A DNA stretch of 49,046 bases, taken from the NCBI GenBank assembly GCA_904418995.1, contig CAJFQF010000016.1, positions 1 to 49,046 of the forward strand. Reading direction: 5' to 3'. Numbering within the stretch: position 1 is the first letter of the stretch; every line of letters starts with the position of its first letter. Source of the DNA: Heritagella_A intestinalis (lineage in GTDB: Bacteria; Bacillota; Clostridia; Oscillospirales; Acutalibacteraceae). Below, piece by piece: positions 14,768-23,542 of this stretch. A program made the position numbers and the translations under genes. The notes beneath the pieces are model-generated. The model was not told where the DNA came from. It saw only the letters and a list, made by a program, of their open reading frames with translations, and made no database searches.

Positions 14768-17074
14768 TTACAGGGTCTGCACCTGAATACCGTTCTCGTC
14801 TGCTGTGACAGCCACGGCAGAGAGGGAATTTTCCCCGTTCTCCACCAAAGTGGAAGCAATACGGTCCTCCACCTCTTTGCGAATCAAGTTCCGCAAGTCA
14901 CGGGCGCCGCTGCGCCCGCCGATAGAGTGCTCCGCCAGCCAACGGGCCGCCTTGTCGTCATAGGTCAGGGCAATGTGACGCTCCTTCAACGAACCCACAT
15001 ACTCTTCCATGAGGAGCTTGGCAATCTTGGTGTAGTCGTCCACGTCCAGGGGCCGGAAGACGATGACTTCGTCCACACGGCTGAGGAACTCCGGCCGCAG
15101 AAACTCGGACAGGGCCTTCATGGCCTTTTCCCGGCTCACCTCCGCCTCGGTGCGGTTAAAGCCCAGAGCGGACTCCTTTTTCTCGCTGCCGGCGTTGGAA
15201 GTCATGACAATGACGGTGTTTTCAAAATTCACGTTCCGACCGTGGGCGTCGGTAATGTGGCCCTCGTCCAGAATCTGAAGGAGAATGTTCATGACGTCCG
15301 GGTGGGCCTTCTCGATTTCGTCAAAGAGCAGCACCGAATAGGGGCGGCGGCGGACCTTCTCCGTCACCTGGCCCGCCTCGTCATAGCCCACATAGCCCGG
15401 AGGCGAACCGATAATGCGGCTCACCGAGTGCTTCTCCATAAATTCGGACATATCCAGCCGAATCAGGGTCTCCGGGGTGTCGAAGAGCTCCTGGGAGAGG
15501 ACCTTCACCAGCTCGGTCTTACCCACGCCGGTGGGGCCTACAAAGATAAAGGAAGCGGGACGGCGGCGGGGGCTTACCTGCACCCGGCTCCGGCGCACTG
15601 CGGCGGCTACAGCCTTTACCGCTTCTTCCTGGCCAATCACCCGGGCGCTGAGGCGCTCTTCCAAGTGGGCCAGCTTTTTCAGCTCGCTTTCCTGGATGCG
15701 GCTGGCGGGAATCCCCGTCCACAGCTCAATGACCTTGGCCAGATCCTGTTCTTCCAGCTTGGCGGACTGGGCGGCTGGGGCCAGCTCCTGGGCCTGCTGC
15801 TCCATCCGGGCAATCTCATACCGGGTTTCCGCCAGCTTTTCATAGTCCGGGTCCACGCCGTCAGCGGTGAGGGCCGCCTCCTGCTCCCGGAGATTGTCCA
15901 GCTGGAACATGGCCGCATCGTATTCCGCCATGGGAAGGTTCCGCAGGGCGGCACAGGCGCAGGCTTCGTCCAGCAGGTCAATGGCCTTGTCCGGCAGGAA
16001 GCGGTCATTGATATACCGTTCCGCCAGCACAGCCGTGCGGTGAATCATCTCCGGAGGCACCTGCACCCGGTGGTACTTCTCGTAATATTCCTTGATACCG
16101 CTGAGCATTTCCTCGGTATCGCTGAGGGAGGGCTCCGCCACGGTCACCGGCTGGAACCGGCGCTCCAAAGCGGCGTCCTTTTCAATGTATTTCCGGTATT
16201 CCGTAAAGGTAGTGGCGCCGATGACCTGAATTTCTCCCCGAGACAGGGCGGGCTTCAGGATATTGGCGGCGTTCATAGAGCCTTCGGCGTCGCCGGTGCC
16301 CACCAAATTGTGAACCTCGTCGATAAACAGGATGATATTCCCATCGGCCTTGACCTCGTCCACCAATCCCTTAATACGGCTTTCAAACTGGCCCCGGAAC
16401 TGGGTGCCCGCCACCAAAGCCGTCAAATCCAGCAGCTGGATTTCCTTTTTCTTCAGGCGCAGAGGCACATTCCCGGCGGCAATGCGCTGGGCCAACCCCT
16501 CGGCAATGGCGGTTTTGCCCACGCCGGGCTCGCCGATGAGGCAGGGATTGTTCTTGGTGCGCCGGGAGAGGATCTGGATGACCCGGCTGATTTCCCGGTC
16601 CCGGCCGATAATGGCGTCCAGCTCCCCGCTGCGGGCCTTGGCCGTCAAATCGGTGCAATAGGCTTCAATGTGCTTGCGCTTATTCTTTTTGTTGGGATTC
16701 TTTTTCTCCCCGCGGGCAGCCTTTTCACTGCTCCCCTGCTCCTGACCTGCATTTTGAGAATTGCCGGGAGCGCCGAAAATATTTTGCAGGAAGGAAGGAA
16801 AGGTTGCGGCCCCGCCAGGGGTAAATCCCTCTTCCCCGTTGTCGCCGTTTTCATCGGCTTCATTGGTATCCATAGCCATGAGGCCGTTCATTTCATCGGC
16901 CATGGCTTCCAGCTGTTCTTCCGTGATACCCATTTGTTCCATCAGGTCGTTTACCGGCTTAATCCCCAGCTCTTTGGCGCACACTAGGCAAAGGCCCTGG
17001 CTGCCGGAGGTATCCATGGACTGCGAAATAAACACCACAGCAGGACGCTTGTGGCATCTTGAACACATTAACAT
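14768..17074 (-). CDS. clpE: ClpE-like ATP-dependent Clp unfoldase with N-terminal zinc finger
   Basis: 768 residues, Hsp100 family. Residues 1-35 hold CSRCHK and CLVCAK, a four-cysteine zinc site as in Bacillus ClpE, in place of the usual Clp N-domain. A Gly/Asn/Lys-rich linker (about 75-130) follows. The first AAA+ module has GEPGVGKTA (about 182) and IDEVHNLVG; a short middle coiled domain follows (near 390-450); the second has GPTGVGKTE (about 512) and LFDEIEKAHPD. SALGFNR after the second module looks like the loop that docks on ClpP. Such proteins unfold substrates for ClpP under protein stress. I saw no CtsR operator upstream. Start ATG 17074 behind GGAAG. Confidence 0.9.
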   Translation of the reverse strand: MLMCSRCHKRPAVVFISQSMDTSGSQGLCLVCAKELGIKPVNDLMEQMGITEEQLEAMADEMNGLMAMDTNEADENGDNGEEGFTPGGAATFPSFLQNIFGAPGNSQNAGQEQGSSEKAARGEKKNPNKKNKRKHIEAYCTDLTAKARSGELDAIIGRDREISRVIQILSRRTKNNPCLIGEPGVGKTAIAEGLAQRIAAGNVPLRLKKKEIQLLDLTALVAGTQFRGQFESRIKGLVDEVKADGNIILFIDEVHNLVGTGDAEGSMNAANILKPALSRGEIQVIGATTFTEYRKYIEKDAALERRFQPVTVAEPSLSDTEEMLSGIKEYYEKYHRVQVPPEMIHRTAVLAERYINDRFLPDKAIDLLDEACACAALRNLPMAEYDAAMFQLDNLREQEAALTADGVDPDYEKLAETRYEIARMEQQAQELAPAAQSAKLEEQDLAKVIELWTGIPASRIQESELKKLAHLEERLSARVIGQEEAVKAVAAAVRRSRVQVSPRRRPASFIFVGPTGVGKTELVKVLSQELFDTPETLIRLDMSEFMEKHSVSRIIGSPPGYVGYDEAGQVTEKVRRRPYSVLLFDEIEKAHPDVMNILLQILDEGHITDAHGRNVNFENTVIVMTSNAGSEKKESALGFNRTEAEVSREKAMKALSEFLRPEFLSRVDEVIVFRPLDVDDYTKIAKLLMEEYVGSLKERHIALTYDDKAARWLAEHSIGGRSGARDLRNLIRKEVEDRIASTLVENGENSLSAVAVTADENGIQVQTL

Positions 17075-17113
17075 AAGAGACTTCCATTCTCTGCCGCCGC
17101 AGGCAGTCTATCT

Positions 17114-17152
17114 GCATAAAAGCCGTCCTGCGGCTGAATTGGACGGCTTTTT
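17114..17152 (-). terminator. Terminator after pgsA
   Basis: AAAAGCCGTCC (17118-17128) pairs with GGACGGCTTTT (17141-17151), 11 bp with a 12-nt loop; on the minus strand the stem ends in TTTTAT. It separates pgsA from the clpE-like gene. Confidence 0.8.
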
Positions 17153-17172
17153 GCCCCTATTGGGCACGGGAA

Positions 17173-17817
17173 TCAGGGCTTTGGGTCTCCCTTTTTGGCC
17201 TTGATCTCCCGGTTCATATCCAAATTATCCTTGGGGTCTGTGGAGTGGAGGAGCTGCAAAAAGATCTGGAAATACCGCACCATAGCGTAGATCATAAATA
17301 CTGCGGTAATCCCCAGCAGCACGTAAGAAATCACTACCGTGGTGGTGGTATACAAATGGAAGACGCCCTCCATCACGACAATCACCACCGCCGAAATATA
17401 GAAGGAGAAAGTGGCTACCTTGCCGTACCACTTGGCGGCGCAGGGACGTTTCTTCTTTTTCAGCAGGATACAGCCACCCACCAGCATTCCCAGCTCTTTG
17501 AGGACGAACACCAGCAAAATGGAAATCAAAATCGGGTGCTTTACCGCCAGACAGACGGCAATAGTCGCCTGGGTCAGCTTATCCGCCACCGGGTCCAGCA
17601 TTTTCCCCAGCTCTGTAACCTGGTTGAACTTCCGGGCAATAAGCCCGTCGAACAGGTCGCTGAGGCCGGAAAAGGCCAGCATGGCCACCGCCCACAATAA
17701 CTGGTCGTTCAAAAAGAAATAGGCAAAGGGCCCGATTACCAGAATCCGCAATACGGAGAGCAAATTGGGAATCGTCCAGTTCTGATTTCTGTTTTTCCGC
17801 TCCAATAGTATCACCAT
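17173..17817 (-). CDS. pgsA: CDP-diacylglycerol--glycerol-3-phosphate 3-phosphatidyltransferase
   Basis: 214 residues with four to six membrane segments. The CDP-alcohol phosphotransferase motif is complete: D57-G58, A61-R62, G71, D75 and D79 in the pattern DGxxAR-x8-GxxxDxxxD. The enzyme makes phosphatidylglycerol phosphate, the first committed step to phosphatidylglycerol and cardiolipin. A related specificity, such as phosphatidylserine synthesis, is less likely given the N-terminal NWTIPNLLSVLRI. Start ATG 17817 behind GGGAAGAAAG. It follows the CvpA-like gene by 51 nt. Confidence 0.92.
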   Translation of the reverse strand: MVILLERKNRNQNWTIPNLLSVLRILVIGPFAYFFLNDQLLWAVAMLAFSGLSDLFDGLIARKFNQVTELGKMLDPVADKLTQATIAVCLAVKHPILISILLVFVLKELGMLVGGCILLKKKKRPCAAKWYGKVATFSFYISAVVIVVMEGVFHLYTTTTVVISYVLLGITAVFMIYAMVRYFQIFLQLLHSTDPKDNLDMNREIKAKKGDPKP

Positions 17818-17868
17818 CTACTTTCTTCCCAAATCATTTCCTTTTTCAAAGGCCGGCGCAGCCTGCCG

Positions 17869-18528
17869 CTACGCAAAAAGCCCCAGATATCCCTGATAAA
17901 TCCAGGAGGCGTCCATTGTGCTTTGGAACCATTCCGGCCCCAGGGGCCCCAGAATCTGCGCGCAAAAGCACAGCAGCCCTACAATAAGCACACCCTGCAC
18001 CAGGCCCAAGAGAGCTCCCAGACCGTGATCCAGCTGCCGGAGCACCGGCAGCCGGAAGATCCGGCCAAGCGCCCCTGTGAGGATGCGGATTACCACCAGC
18101 AGGAACACAAACAGCACCAGAGAAAACAGCGCCCGCAAAAGGGACACAATCATGGGCTGCAGCAGGTTGACCACAGCATTTGCCGCCGCGCCGCTGGCCT
18201 GGGCCACCGCCTGGTTCACAGAAGCCTCTGTAATCCCATATAGGGAGAAAGTTCCCGTAAGGATGTCCGGCATGGTGCCCAACACCGCCGAAGCAGCCCC
18301 TTCCGGCGCCACTGTCTCCAGAGCCTCCGTTACCTGCCGCAGCAGAGGGGCCCGCAGGAATTCTTCAAAGGCCCACTGGGCCGCCAGCGTCCCCAGCCAA
18401 ATAGCGACTCCCATAGCCAGGGCTGTCCCGATCAGGTCCATCACCGACCGGAAAAAGCCCCGCTTCTTCCCCAGGAAAAACGCCAGCAGCAGGATGACCA
18501 CCAAGATGATATCCGCTATCCATTTCAT
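17869..18528 (-). CDS. CvpA family membrane protein
   Basis: 219 residues from ATG 18528 (AGGAAAGG upstream); the frame is open to 18633 but that stretch contains the promoter. An N-terminal segment, then LGKKRGFFRSVMDLIG near residue 20 and several further membrane segments, fit the CvpA/colicin V production family. Members are polytopic membrane proteins linked to envelope homeostasis and, in E. coli, to expression of purF; the molecular function is unknown. A long amphipathic middle with LLQPMIVSLLRALFSLV precedes a final pair of helices. It has its own promoter behind the DUF5711 gene. Confidence 0.8.
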   Translation of the reverse strand: MKWIADIILVVILLLAFFLGKKRGFFRSVMDLIGTALAMGVAIWLGTLAAQWAFEEFLRAPLLRQVTEALETVAPEGAASAVLGTMPDILTGTFSLYGITEASVNQAVAQASGAAANAVVNLLQPMIVSLLRALFSLVLFVFLLVVIRILTGALGRIFRLPVLRQLDHGLGALLGLVQGVLIVGLLCFCAQILGPLGPEWFQSTMDASWIYQGYLGLFA

Positions 18529-18604
18529 AAAGTTTCCTTTCCTGCTCTCAAAGAGCATCTTCTCCGGAAAAACCTCCGGAAAATCTTCTAAAAACTTTGT
18601 TACT

Positions 18605-18633
18605 ACTATATCATAAACCCTCCCGGCAAACAA
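18605..18633 (-). promoter_or_regulatory. Promoter of the cvpA-pgsA pair
   Basis: On the minus strand TTGTTT (18628-18633), 17-nt spacer, TATAGT (18605-18610), about 77 nt before the cvpA start. Confidence 0.7.
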
Positions 18634-18684
18634 GCCGGAAGCTCGGGGCGCAACCTTAAATTTTCTGTTAATTCCCCCCGGGAA

Positions 18685-19923
18685 TTATGAGAAGCTCCCC
18701 TGGCGCACCTCGCTGACTCCCAGGATATACACCATGCTTTCATTCCCCAGGGCAATGGCCCGGGCATCACTGCCGGCCTGGCAGCTGCCCAGGGATTCCC
18801 CGGTCTCGGAGGAATAGGCCGACACCATTTTATTGGAAAGGACGGCCAAGGTCTCCCCATACAGGGAAACAGAGGTCACGTCGCCACCGGTTTCCAGTTG
18901 GGTAACCGGGTTGGAAGAGGCGCGGAATTCCAGCACCCGGCAGGCGTCGGAACCGGAGTAGCTGCTCAGGGAAAGCAGGGCCCGGCTGCCGTCCAGGCAA
19001 TATGCCTCCAAAGTTGCGCCGTCATAATCGTATTCTTCCGTTTCACCGGAATTGGTATCCATCCACAGGATTTTCCGGTCCCCCACAGCGCAGACTTTTC
19101 CGTCTTCCCCCCACTGGGCCTCCAATAGTAAGGTATCCGCGCTTACAGCCGTATAGACCGGCTCCTCCTGGTTAAAGTCGAAAATATACAGCACCGACAC
19201 CAAACCGCCGTCCTGGGCAGTAATCCCCGCCGCAAAACCCCGGACACCGTCGGCACTCAGGGCCACGGCGGTAATATGGGTCTGGCTGAAGTCGTATTCA
19301 TACTGCACCGAGCCGTCGGCCATATACACCGTCATCCGGCTGGCGTAGTCCTCCGACTGGGTAACTAAGGCGTAGCGCCCGGAAGCAGAGATGGCGCCGG
19401 TGAGGATTTTTTCCTCCGCGTCCTTTGACAACAGGCTGCGGGTATGGGTGTTAATCTGGTAGCCGGTTTCCCCCACACCGTAGATCAGATACCGGCCGCC
19501 AGCTTCCTTCACAGCGGGCTGGTTGCTGGAATGCTGCACCGACATGGTCGCCTTGCCAGTGGAATTCCAGGCAGTCAGGGCCGTATTGCTCACCAGCACC
19601 GCCTCGCCGTCCACCGAGAGGAAGTTCCCCACATCGCTTTCGCCGCCGGGCACTTCCACCGGGTAGCCGTCCCCGACGCCCATGCCCACAATCCGGGTTT
19701 GAATCCAATCGGAAATATTCTCCGGCGTCAGGCTTTCCCGGTTGAACCACCAGACCAGCACCAGCACCGCTGCCAGCAGAATCAGGCTCACCTTATAGAC
19801 CCACTTGGGAACTAAAGACTTTTTCTTTTTGGACTTTTTCGTCTTCTTTTTTTTCAGCAGGTTAATCTCTTCCCCACCGCCCGGCTCCTGCTGGGGCGCA
19901 TAGCGCTTGCCTTTTTTCTCCAA
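18685..19923 (-). CDS. DUF5711-like membrane-anchored beta-propeller protein
   Basis: About 412 residues. A very lysine-rich cytoplasmic tail (KKKKTKKSKKKK, near 25-38) is followed by one membrane segment (about 43-62). The large extracytoplasmic part shows repeated short beta blades (GRYLIYGVGETGYQI, GRYALVTQSEDY, KILWMDTNSGE), like WD/PQQ propellers, seven or so in all. I recognise it as the DUF5711 type seen in clostridia; function unknown. Start: GTG at 19938 is in frame, but the ideal site GGAGGTGA lies inside its first codons and points to TTG at 19923, which I chose. It follows truA by about 30 nt. Confidence 0.78.
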   Translation of the reverse strand: MEKKGKRYAPQQEPGGGEEINLLKKKKTKKSKKKKSLVPKWVYKVSLILLAAVLVLVWWFNRESLTPENISDWIQTRIVGMGVGDGYPVEVPGGESDVGNFLSVDGEAVLVSNTALTAWNSTGKATMSVQHSSNQPAVKEAGGRYLIYGVGETGYQINTHTRSLLSKDAEEKILTGAISASGRYALVTQSEDYASRMTVYMADGSVQYEYDFSQTHITAVALSADGVRGFAAGITAQDGGLVSVLYIFDFNQEEPVYTAVSADTLLLEAQWGEDGKVCAVGDRKILWMDTNSGETEEYDYDGATLEAYCLDGSRALLSLSSYSGSDACRVLEFRASSNPVTQLETGGDVTSVSLYGETLAVLSNKMVSAYSSETGESLGSCQAGSDARAIALGNESMVYILGVSEVRQGSFS

Positions 19924-19953
19924 TGTCCTCACCTCCACTGTCGGCGGCCGCCA

Positions 19954-20727
19954 TCACAGCCTGCTGCCGCTCAAATCCATTCCCTCATAAAACACTTGAT
20001 CCAGCCAAAGGCCGCAGGCCGGGGCTGTAGGGCCTGCCCGGTTCCGGTTTTTGGCTTCCAGAATCTCCGGCATCTCCTCCGGCTGGAACTTTCCCTGGGC
20101 CACCCGGAGCATGGTGCCCACCAGGATACGCACCATATTGTAGAGGAAACCGTCCGCCGCTACCCGGTAGACCACCAGGTTCCCCTCCCGGCTCCACTCT
20201 GACTTAGTGATGGTCCGGGTCATGTCCCCCCGTTCCCGGCTGTCGGTGGTGCAGAAGGAAGTAAAGTCGTGGCTTCCCAGAAAATAGCCCGCCGCCCGGT
20301 TGAGCTTTTCCAAATCCAGGGGGTACCAGTAATGCAGGGCCCGGTCCCGGAGGAAGGGGGAGCGCACCGGATGGTTCCAGATTTCATAGGCATACTCCTT
20401 GCCCTTACAGGAATACCGGGCGTGAAAGTTCATGGGCACTTCCCGGCAGTCTAATACCGCCATATCGGCGGGCAGAAAGTGGTTCAGGGCCCCTTGCAGC
20501 CGCTGGCAGGGGATAGCGCTTTCCAGCTGCATACTGATACAGAACTGCCGGGCGTGGACGCCGGTGTCCGTGCGGCTGCATCCCTTCAGGGAAGGGCGTT
20601 CCGACAAAATTTTATAAAGCGCTTCCTGAAACACCTGCTGCACCGACACAGCGTTCTGCTGCACCTGCCAGCCGTGATAGCCGGAGCCGTCGTAGCACAG
20701 GGTAATAAGTACGTTGCGGGCTGCCAT
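19954..20727 (-). CDS. truA: tRNA pseudouridine synthase A
   Basis: 257 residues, normal TruA length. It converts U38-U40 in tRNA anticodon stems to pseudouridine. The catalytic Asp54 is in GCSRTDTGVHA; the N-terminal LCYDGSGYHGWQVQ and the C-terminal GDGFLYNMVR-type stretch (ADGFLYNMVRILVGT) are diagnostic. Start ATG 20727 behind AAGGAGG. It lies behind ecfT, the usual ecfA-ecfA-ecfT-truA order in Bacillota, but a 196-nt intergenic region with a repeat element has been placed between them. Confidence 0.95.
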   Translation of the reverse strand: MAARNVLITLCYDGSGYHGWQVQQNAVSVQQVFQEALYKILSERPSLKGCSRTDTGVHARQFCISMQLESAIPCQRLQGALNHFLPADMAVLDCREVPMNFHARYSCKGKEYAYEIWNHPVRSPFLRDRALHYWYPLDLEKLNRAAGYFLGSHDFTSFCTTDSRERGDMTRTITKSEWSREGNLVVYRVAADGFLYNMVRILVGTMLRVAQGKFQPEEMPEILEAKNRNRAGPTAPACGLWLDQVFYEGMDLSGSRL

Positions 20728-20777
20728 AGGGCCCCTCCTTCTTATGATATAGGATATTTACAAATATACGGGGGTAT

Positions 20778-20916
20778 CTGCGCGTGGTATCGGGCCGTTG
20801 TTTGCGCCCGGCCATAAACGCGGATTGGGAGCACATCCTATGCGCCACGCGTAGTCAGCCCCGCGACAGAATAGTCTGTTTCTCGATGCCGCTTTCCCGC
20901 GGATTGCCAGCGGAGG
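20778..20916. repeat. Dispersed intergenic repeat, copy A
   Basis: Two blocks here recur at 24.8 kb. Block 1 (20778-20826, 49 nt) matches 24803-24850 at about 82 percent with one gap. Block 2 (20898-20916, 19 nt) matches 24843-24861 at 18 of 19 positions. Block 2 runs into a GCGGAG-CGC-CTCCGC hairpin next to the ecfT stop. It lies between ecfT and truA. Reading frames across it are not convincing as genes. Confidence 0.65.
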
Positions 20917-20923
20917 CGCTCCG

Positions 20924-21736
20924 CTAGGCCAGGGCGGGGAGGAAGATGTCTCCCAGCACCACGCCGGCCAGCACAATCAGAGTTACCACTGTGGCAATTA
21001 CATCCCGCTTGCCTGCGTGAAGCTGCTTCATCTTGGTAGGCTTAATCCGGCTGTTATAGCACCGGCACTCCATGGCCATGGCCAAATCGTAGGCCCGACG
21101 GAAGGCCGACACAAACAGGGGAATCAAAATGGGGATCATGGCCTTGACCCGCTGGATCAGGCCGCCGCTCTCCATGTCCGCGCCACGGGCCTTCTGGGCG
21201 CTCATAATCTTGTCCGTCTCCTCCAGCAGGGTGGGCACAAACCGCAGGGCAATGCTCATCATCATGGCGATGTCGTGAACCGGCACCCGGAGAACATTCA
21301 GGGGCTTCATCAGCCGCTCCATGGCGTCGGTGAGCTGAGTGGGAGAGGTGGTAAAGGTGAGAATGGAGCTGCACAAAATCAGGGCCGTAATGCGAATGGC
21401 AATAAAGATACAGCGGTAAATGCCGTTCATGGTAATCTGCATAAAACCAAACTGGAAAATCGGCTCCCCACTGCCGTAAAACAGGTTCAGGATAGAGGTA
21501 AAGGCCACAATAAACAGAATGGCCTTCATGCTCTTGAGATACATCTTCACCGGCACCCCGGAAAGGAGCATCCCTGTGAGAATCAGGCCCACTACCAGGG
21601 CCATGGACACAAAATTAAAGGCAACGAAAATCAATACAATGGCGGCCAGAGTCAGCACCAGCTTGACCCGAGGGTCTAAACGGTGCAGAATAGAGCGGCC
21701 GGGAAAATATTGGCCTAACGTGATGTCACTGAGCAT
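20924..21736 (-). CDS. ecfT: Energy-coupling factor transporter transmembrane protein EcfT
   Basis: 270 residues with five or six membrane segments. The cytoplasmic coupling helices are visible as ARGADMESGG (family motif A-R-G) and AMECRCYN (family AMExRGY-like), with Cys in place of the common Gly. EcfT joins the two ATPases to exchangeable substrate-binding S components for vitamins or metals. N-terminal LGQYFPGRSILHRLDPRVKL is typical. Start ATG 21736 behind GAGGAGG, overlapping ecfA2 by 11 nt, so the two are translationally coupled. No S-component gene is present in this window. Confidence 0.95.
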   Translation of the reverse strand: MLSDITLGQYFPGRSILHRLDPRVKLVLTLAAIVLIFVAFNFVSMALVVGLILTGMLLSGVPVKMYLKSMKAILFIVAFTSILNLFYGSGEPIFQFGFMQITMNGIYRCIFIAIRITALILCSSILTFTTSPTQLTDAMERLMKPLNVLRVPVHDIAMMMSIALRFVPTLLEETDKIMSAQKARGADMESGGLIQRVKAMIPILIPLFVSAFRRAYDLAMAMECRCYNSRIKPTKMKQLHAGKRDVIATVVTLIVLAGVVLGDIFLPALA

Positions 21737-22601
21737 GGTCTTCCTCCTCTCTCTTTACCAGGGGGAGCAGGGCCCTCACGGCCTGCTCCAGGGTCAGTAC
21801 CCCAGAGGGCACCGGGCAGCCCATATTCCGCAACCGGGTCATAATAGCCGTCACCTGGGGCACCCGCAGGCCCATGGATTCCAGCTCCTGGCTTCTGGCG
21901 AACACCTTGGGCGTGGTGTCGAACATAGCGGCTTTGCCCTGGTTCATCACCAGCACCCGGTCGGCAGTGCGGGCAATGTCCTCCATGCTGTGGGAGACCA
22001 GCAGAACCGTATTCTTCCGGTGCTGGTGATAGCTGCCGATTTGGGCCAACAGCACGTCCCGGCCCTTGGGGTCCAGGCCAGCCGCGGGCTCGTCCAGCAC
22101 CAGCACGTCCGGGTCCATGGCGATGACCCCGGCAATGGCCGCCCGGCGCTTTTCGCCGCCGGAAAGCTCAAAGGGAGATTTGTCCCACAGAGAGGGCTTC
22201 AATCCAGTAAATTCGGCGGCCTCCTTGGCCTTTTCCATGGCCTCTTCTTCTGTCAAGCCCTTGTTTTTGGGGCCAAAGGCGATGTCCTTCAAAACCGTCT
22301 CTTCAAAGAGCTGGTATTCCGGATACTGGAACACCATGCCCACCTGAAAGCGCACCGCCCGAATTTTTTTCGGCTCGGCCCAAATGTCCTTGCCATGGAG
22401 GAGAATTTTGCCGGAGGTGGGCCGCAGCAGGCCGTTGAGCTGCTGAATCAGGGTAGATTTTCCGCTGCCGGTGTGGCCGATGACCCCCACGAACTCCCCT
22501 TCCTCAATGGAGAGGTTCACATGGTCCACGGCAGTCCGGGCAAAGGGAGAGCCGGGACTGTATACATAGGTTAAATCCTGGGTTTCCAAAACCGCTGCCA
22601 T
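21726..22601 (-). CDS. ecfA2: Energy-coupling factor ATPase EcfA2
   Basis: 291 residues. ABC ATPase with Walker A GHTGSGKST (near 41-49), signature ELSGGEKRRAA, and Walker B VLVLDEPAAGLDPKG. The short Q-loop region VFQYPEYQLFEETV is typical of EcfA2. It pairs with EcfA1 and EcfT in a shared ECF module. Start ATG 22601 behind AAAGGAG, 4 nt after the ecfA1 stop. Confidence 0.95.
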   Translation of the reverse strand: MAAVLETQDLTYVYSPGSPFARTAVDHVNLSIEEGEFVGVIGHTGSGKSTLIQQLNGLLRPTSGKILLHGKDIWAEPKKIRAVRFQVGMVFQYPEYQLFEETVLKDIAFGPKNKGLTEEEAMEKAKEAAEFTGLKPSLWDKSPFELSGGEKRRAAIAGVIAMDPDVLVLDEPAAGLDPKGRDVLLAQIGSYHQHRKNTVLLVSHSMEDIARTADRVLVMNQGKAAMFDTTPKVFARSQELESMGLRVPQVTAIMTRLRNMGCPVPSGVLTLEQAVRALLPLVKREEEDHAQ

Positions 22602-22605
22602 GGGC

Positions 22606-23454
22606 TCACTCCTTTCTCAGCAGGGCATACAGCGCCCCGACACATTCTTCTTCGTTGAGGATTCCGTCTGGAAGCTTGCAGCCGCAGGCCCGGAGCCGGT
22701 AGGCCAGCTCCGTTGCCTGGGGCACGTCCAGATGATGCTGCTTTAACAGCTCTACCTGAGAGAATACCTCTTGAGGGGTTCCCTGGGTGAGGATATTCCC
22801 CTCGTCCATGACCACCACGCGCCCGGCCTGAACCGCCTCGTCCATGTAGTGGGTAATGAGGATAATGGTGATGCCCTTTTCCCGGTTGAGCTTCTGAATG
22901 GTGCTCATGACCTCGTCGCGGCCCCGGGGGTCCAGCATGGCGGTGGGCTCGTCCAGCACAATGCAGTCGGGCTCCATGGCGATAATGCCCGCAATGGCTA
23001 CCCGCTGCTTCTGGCCGCCGGAGAGCTTATACGGGGCGTTTTCCCGGTATTCGTACATATCCACCGCTTTCAAAGCCTCATCCACCCGGCGGCGGATTTC
23101 CTTGGGCTCCACCCCCAGGTTCTCCGGCCCAAAGGCCACGTCTTCCTCTACAATGCTGGCCACCAGCTGGTTGTCTGGGTTCTGCTGCACCAGGCCCACC
23201 CGGCGGCGCACCTCATAGATGGTCTCCTCTTGGGTGGTGTCCATGCCGTCTACGGTAATGCGGCCCTCTGTGGGCTGGAGCATCCCGTTAAACAGCTTAG
23301 CCATGGTGGATTTGCCGCAGCCGTTATGGCCCAGCAGGGCAACGAATTCGCCCTTGGCAATGTCCAGGGTTACGCCGTGAAGAACCTCCCGTGGCGCTTC
23401 GCCCTCGGCGGGTTCATAGGCAAAATGCACATTGTCTGCCCTGATAAATTTCAT
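22606..23454 (-). CDS. ecfA1: Energy-coupling factor ATPase EcfA1
   Basis: 282 residues. ABC ATPase with Walker A GHNGCGKST (near 42-50), Q-loop VQQNPDNQLVASIVEEDVAFG, signature KLSGGQKQRVA and Walker B CIVLDEPTAMLDPRG. The NPDNQ and VEEDVAFG sequences are characteristic of EcfA1. First gene of the ecfA1-ecfA2-ecfT set. Start ATG 23454 behind AAAGGAG. It lies 88 nt after the methyltransferase gene; the gap holds an imperfect GAGGC-GGGAA-GCCTC hairpin without a T-run, so read-through is possible. Confidence 0.95.
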   Translation of the reverse strand: MKFIRADNVHFAYEPAEGEAPREVLHGVTLDIAKGEFVALLGHNGCGKSTMAKLFNGMLQPTEGRITVDGMDTTQEETIYEVRRRVGLVQQNPDNQLVASIVEEDVAFGPENLGVEPKEIRRRVDEALKAVDMYEYRENAPYKLSGGQKQRVAIAGIIAMEPDCIVLDEPTAMLDPRGRDEVMSTIQKLNREKGITIILITHYMDEAVQAGRVVVMDEGNILTQGTPQEVFSQVELLKQHHLDVPQATELAYRLRACGCKLPDGILNEEECVGALYALLRKE

Positions 23455-23542
23455 GAGTAACTCCTTTCGATGTGAAATGCCCCAGGGAGGCTTCCCGCCT
23501 CTTGGGCTTATTCCATCTTTCTTATTCTCTCCGTATCAAACA

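Noticed and set aside
14927..16987. 686-codon plus-strand open frame
   Set aside because: Lies fully antisense to the clpE-like gene, has no ribosome binding site and no recognisable motif; a shadow of high GC codon structure.
20758..20976. 72-codon minus-strand frame
   Set aside because: Covers repeat copy A and the end of ecfT; no start signal.
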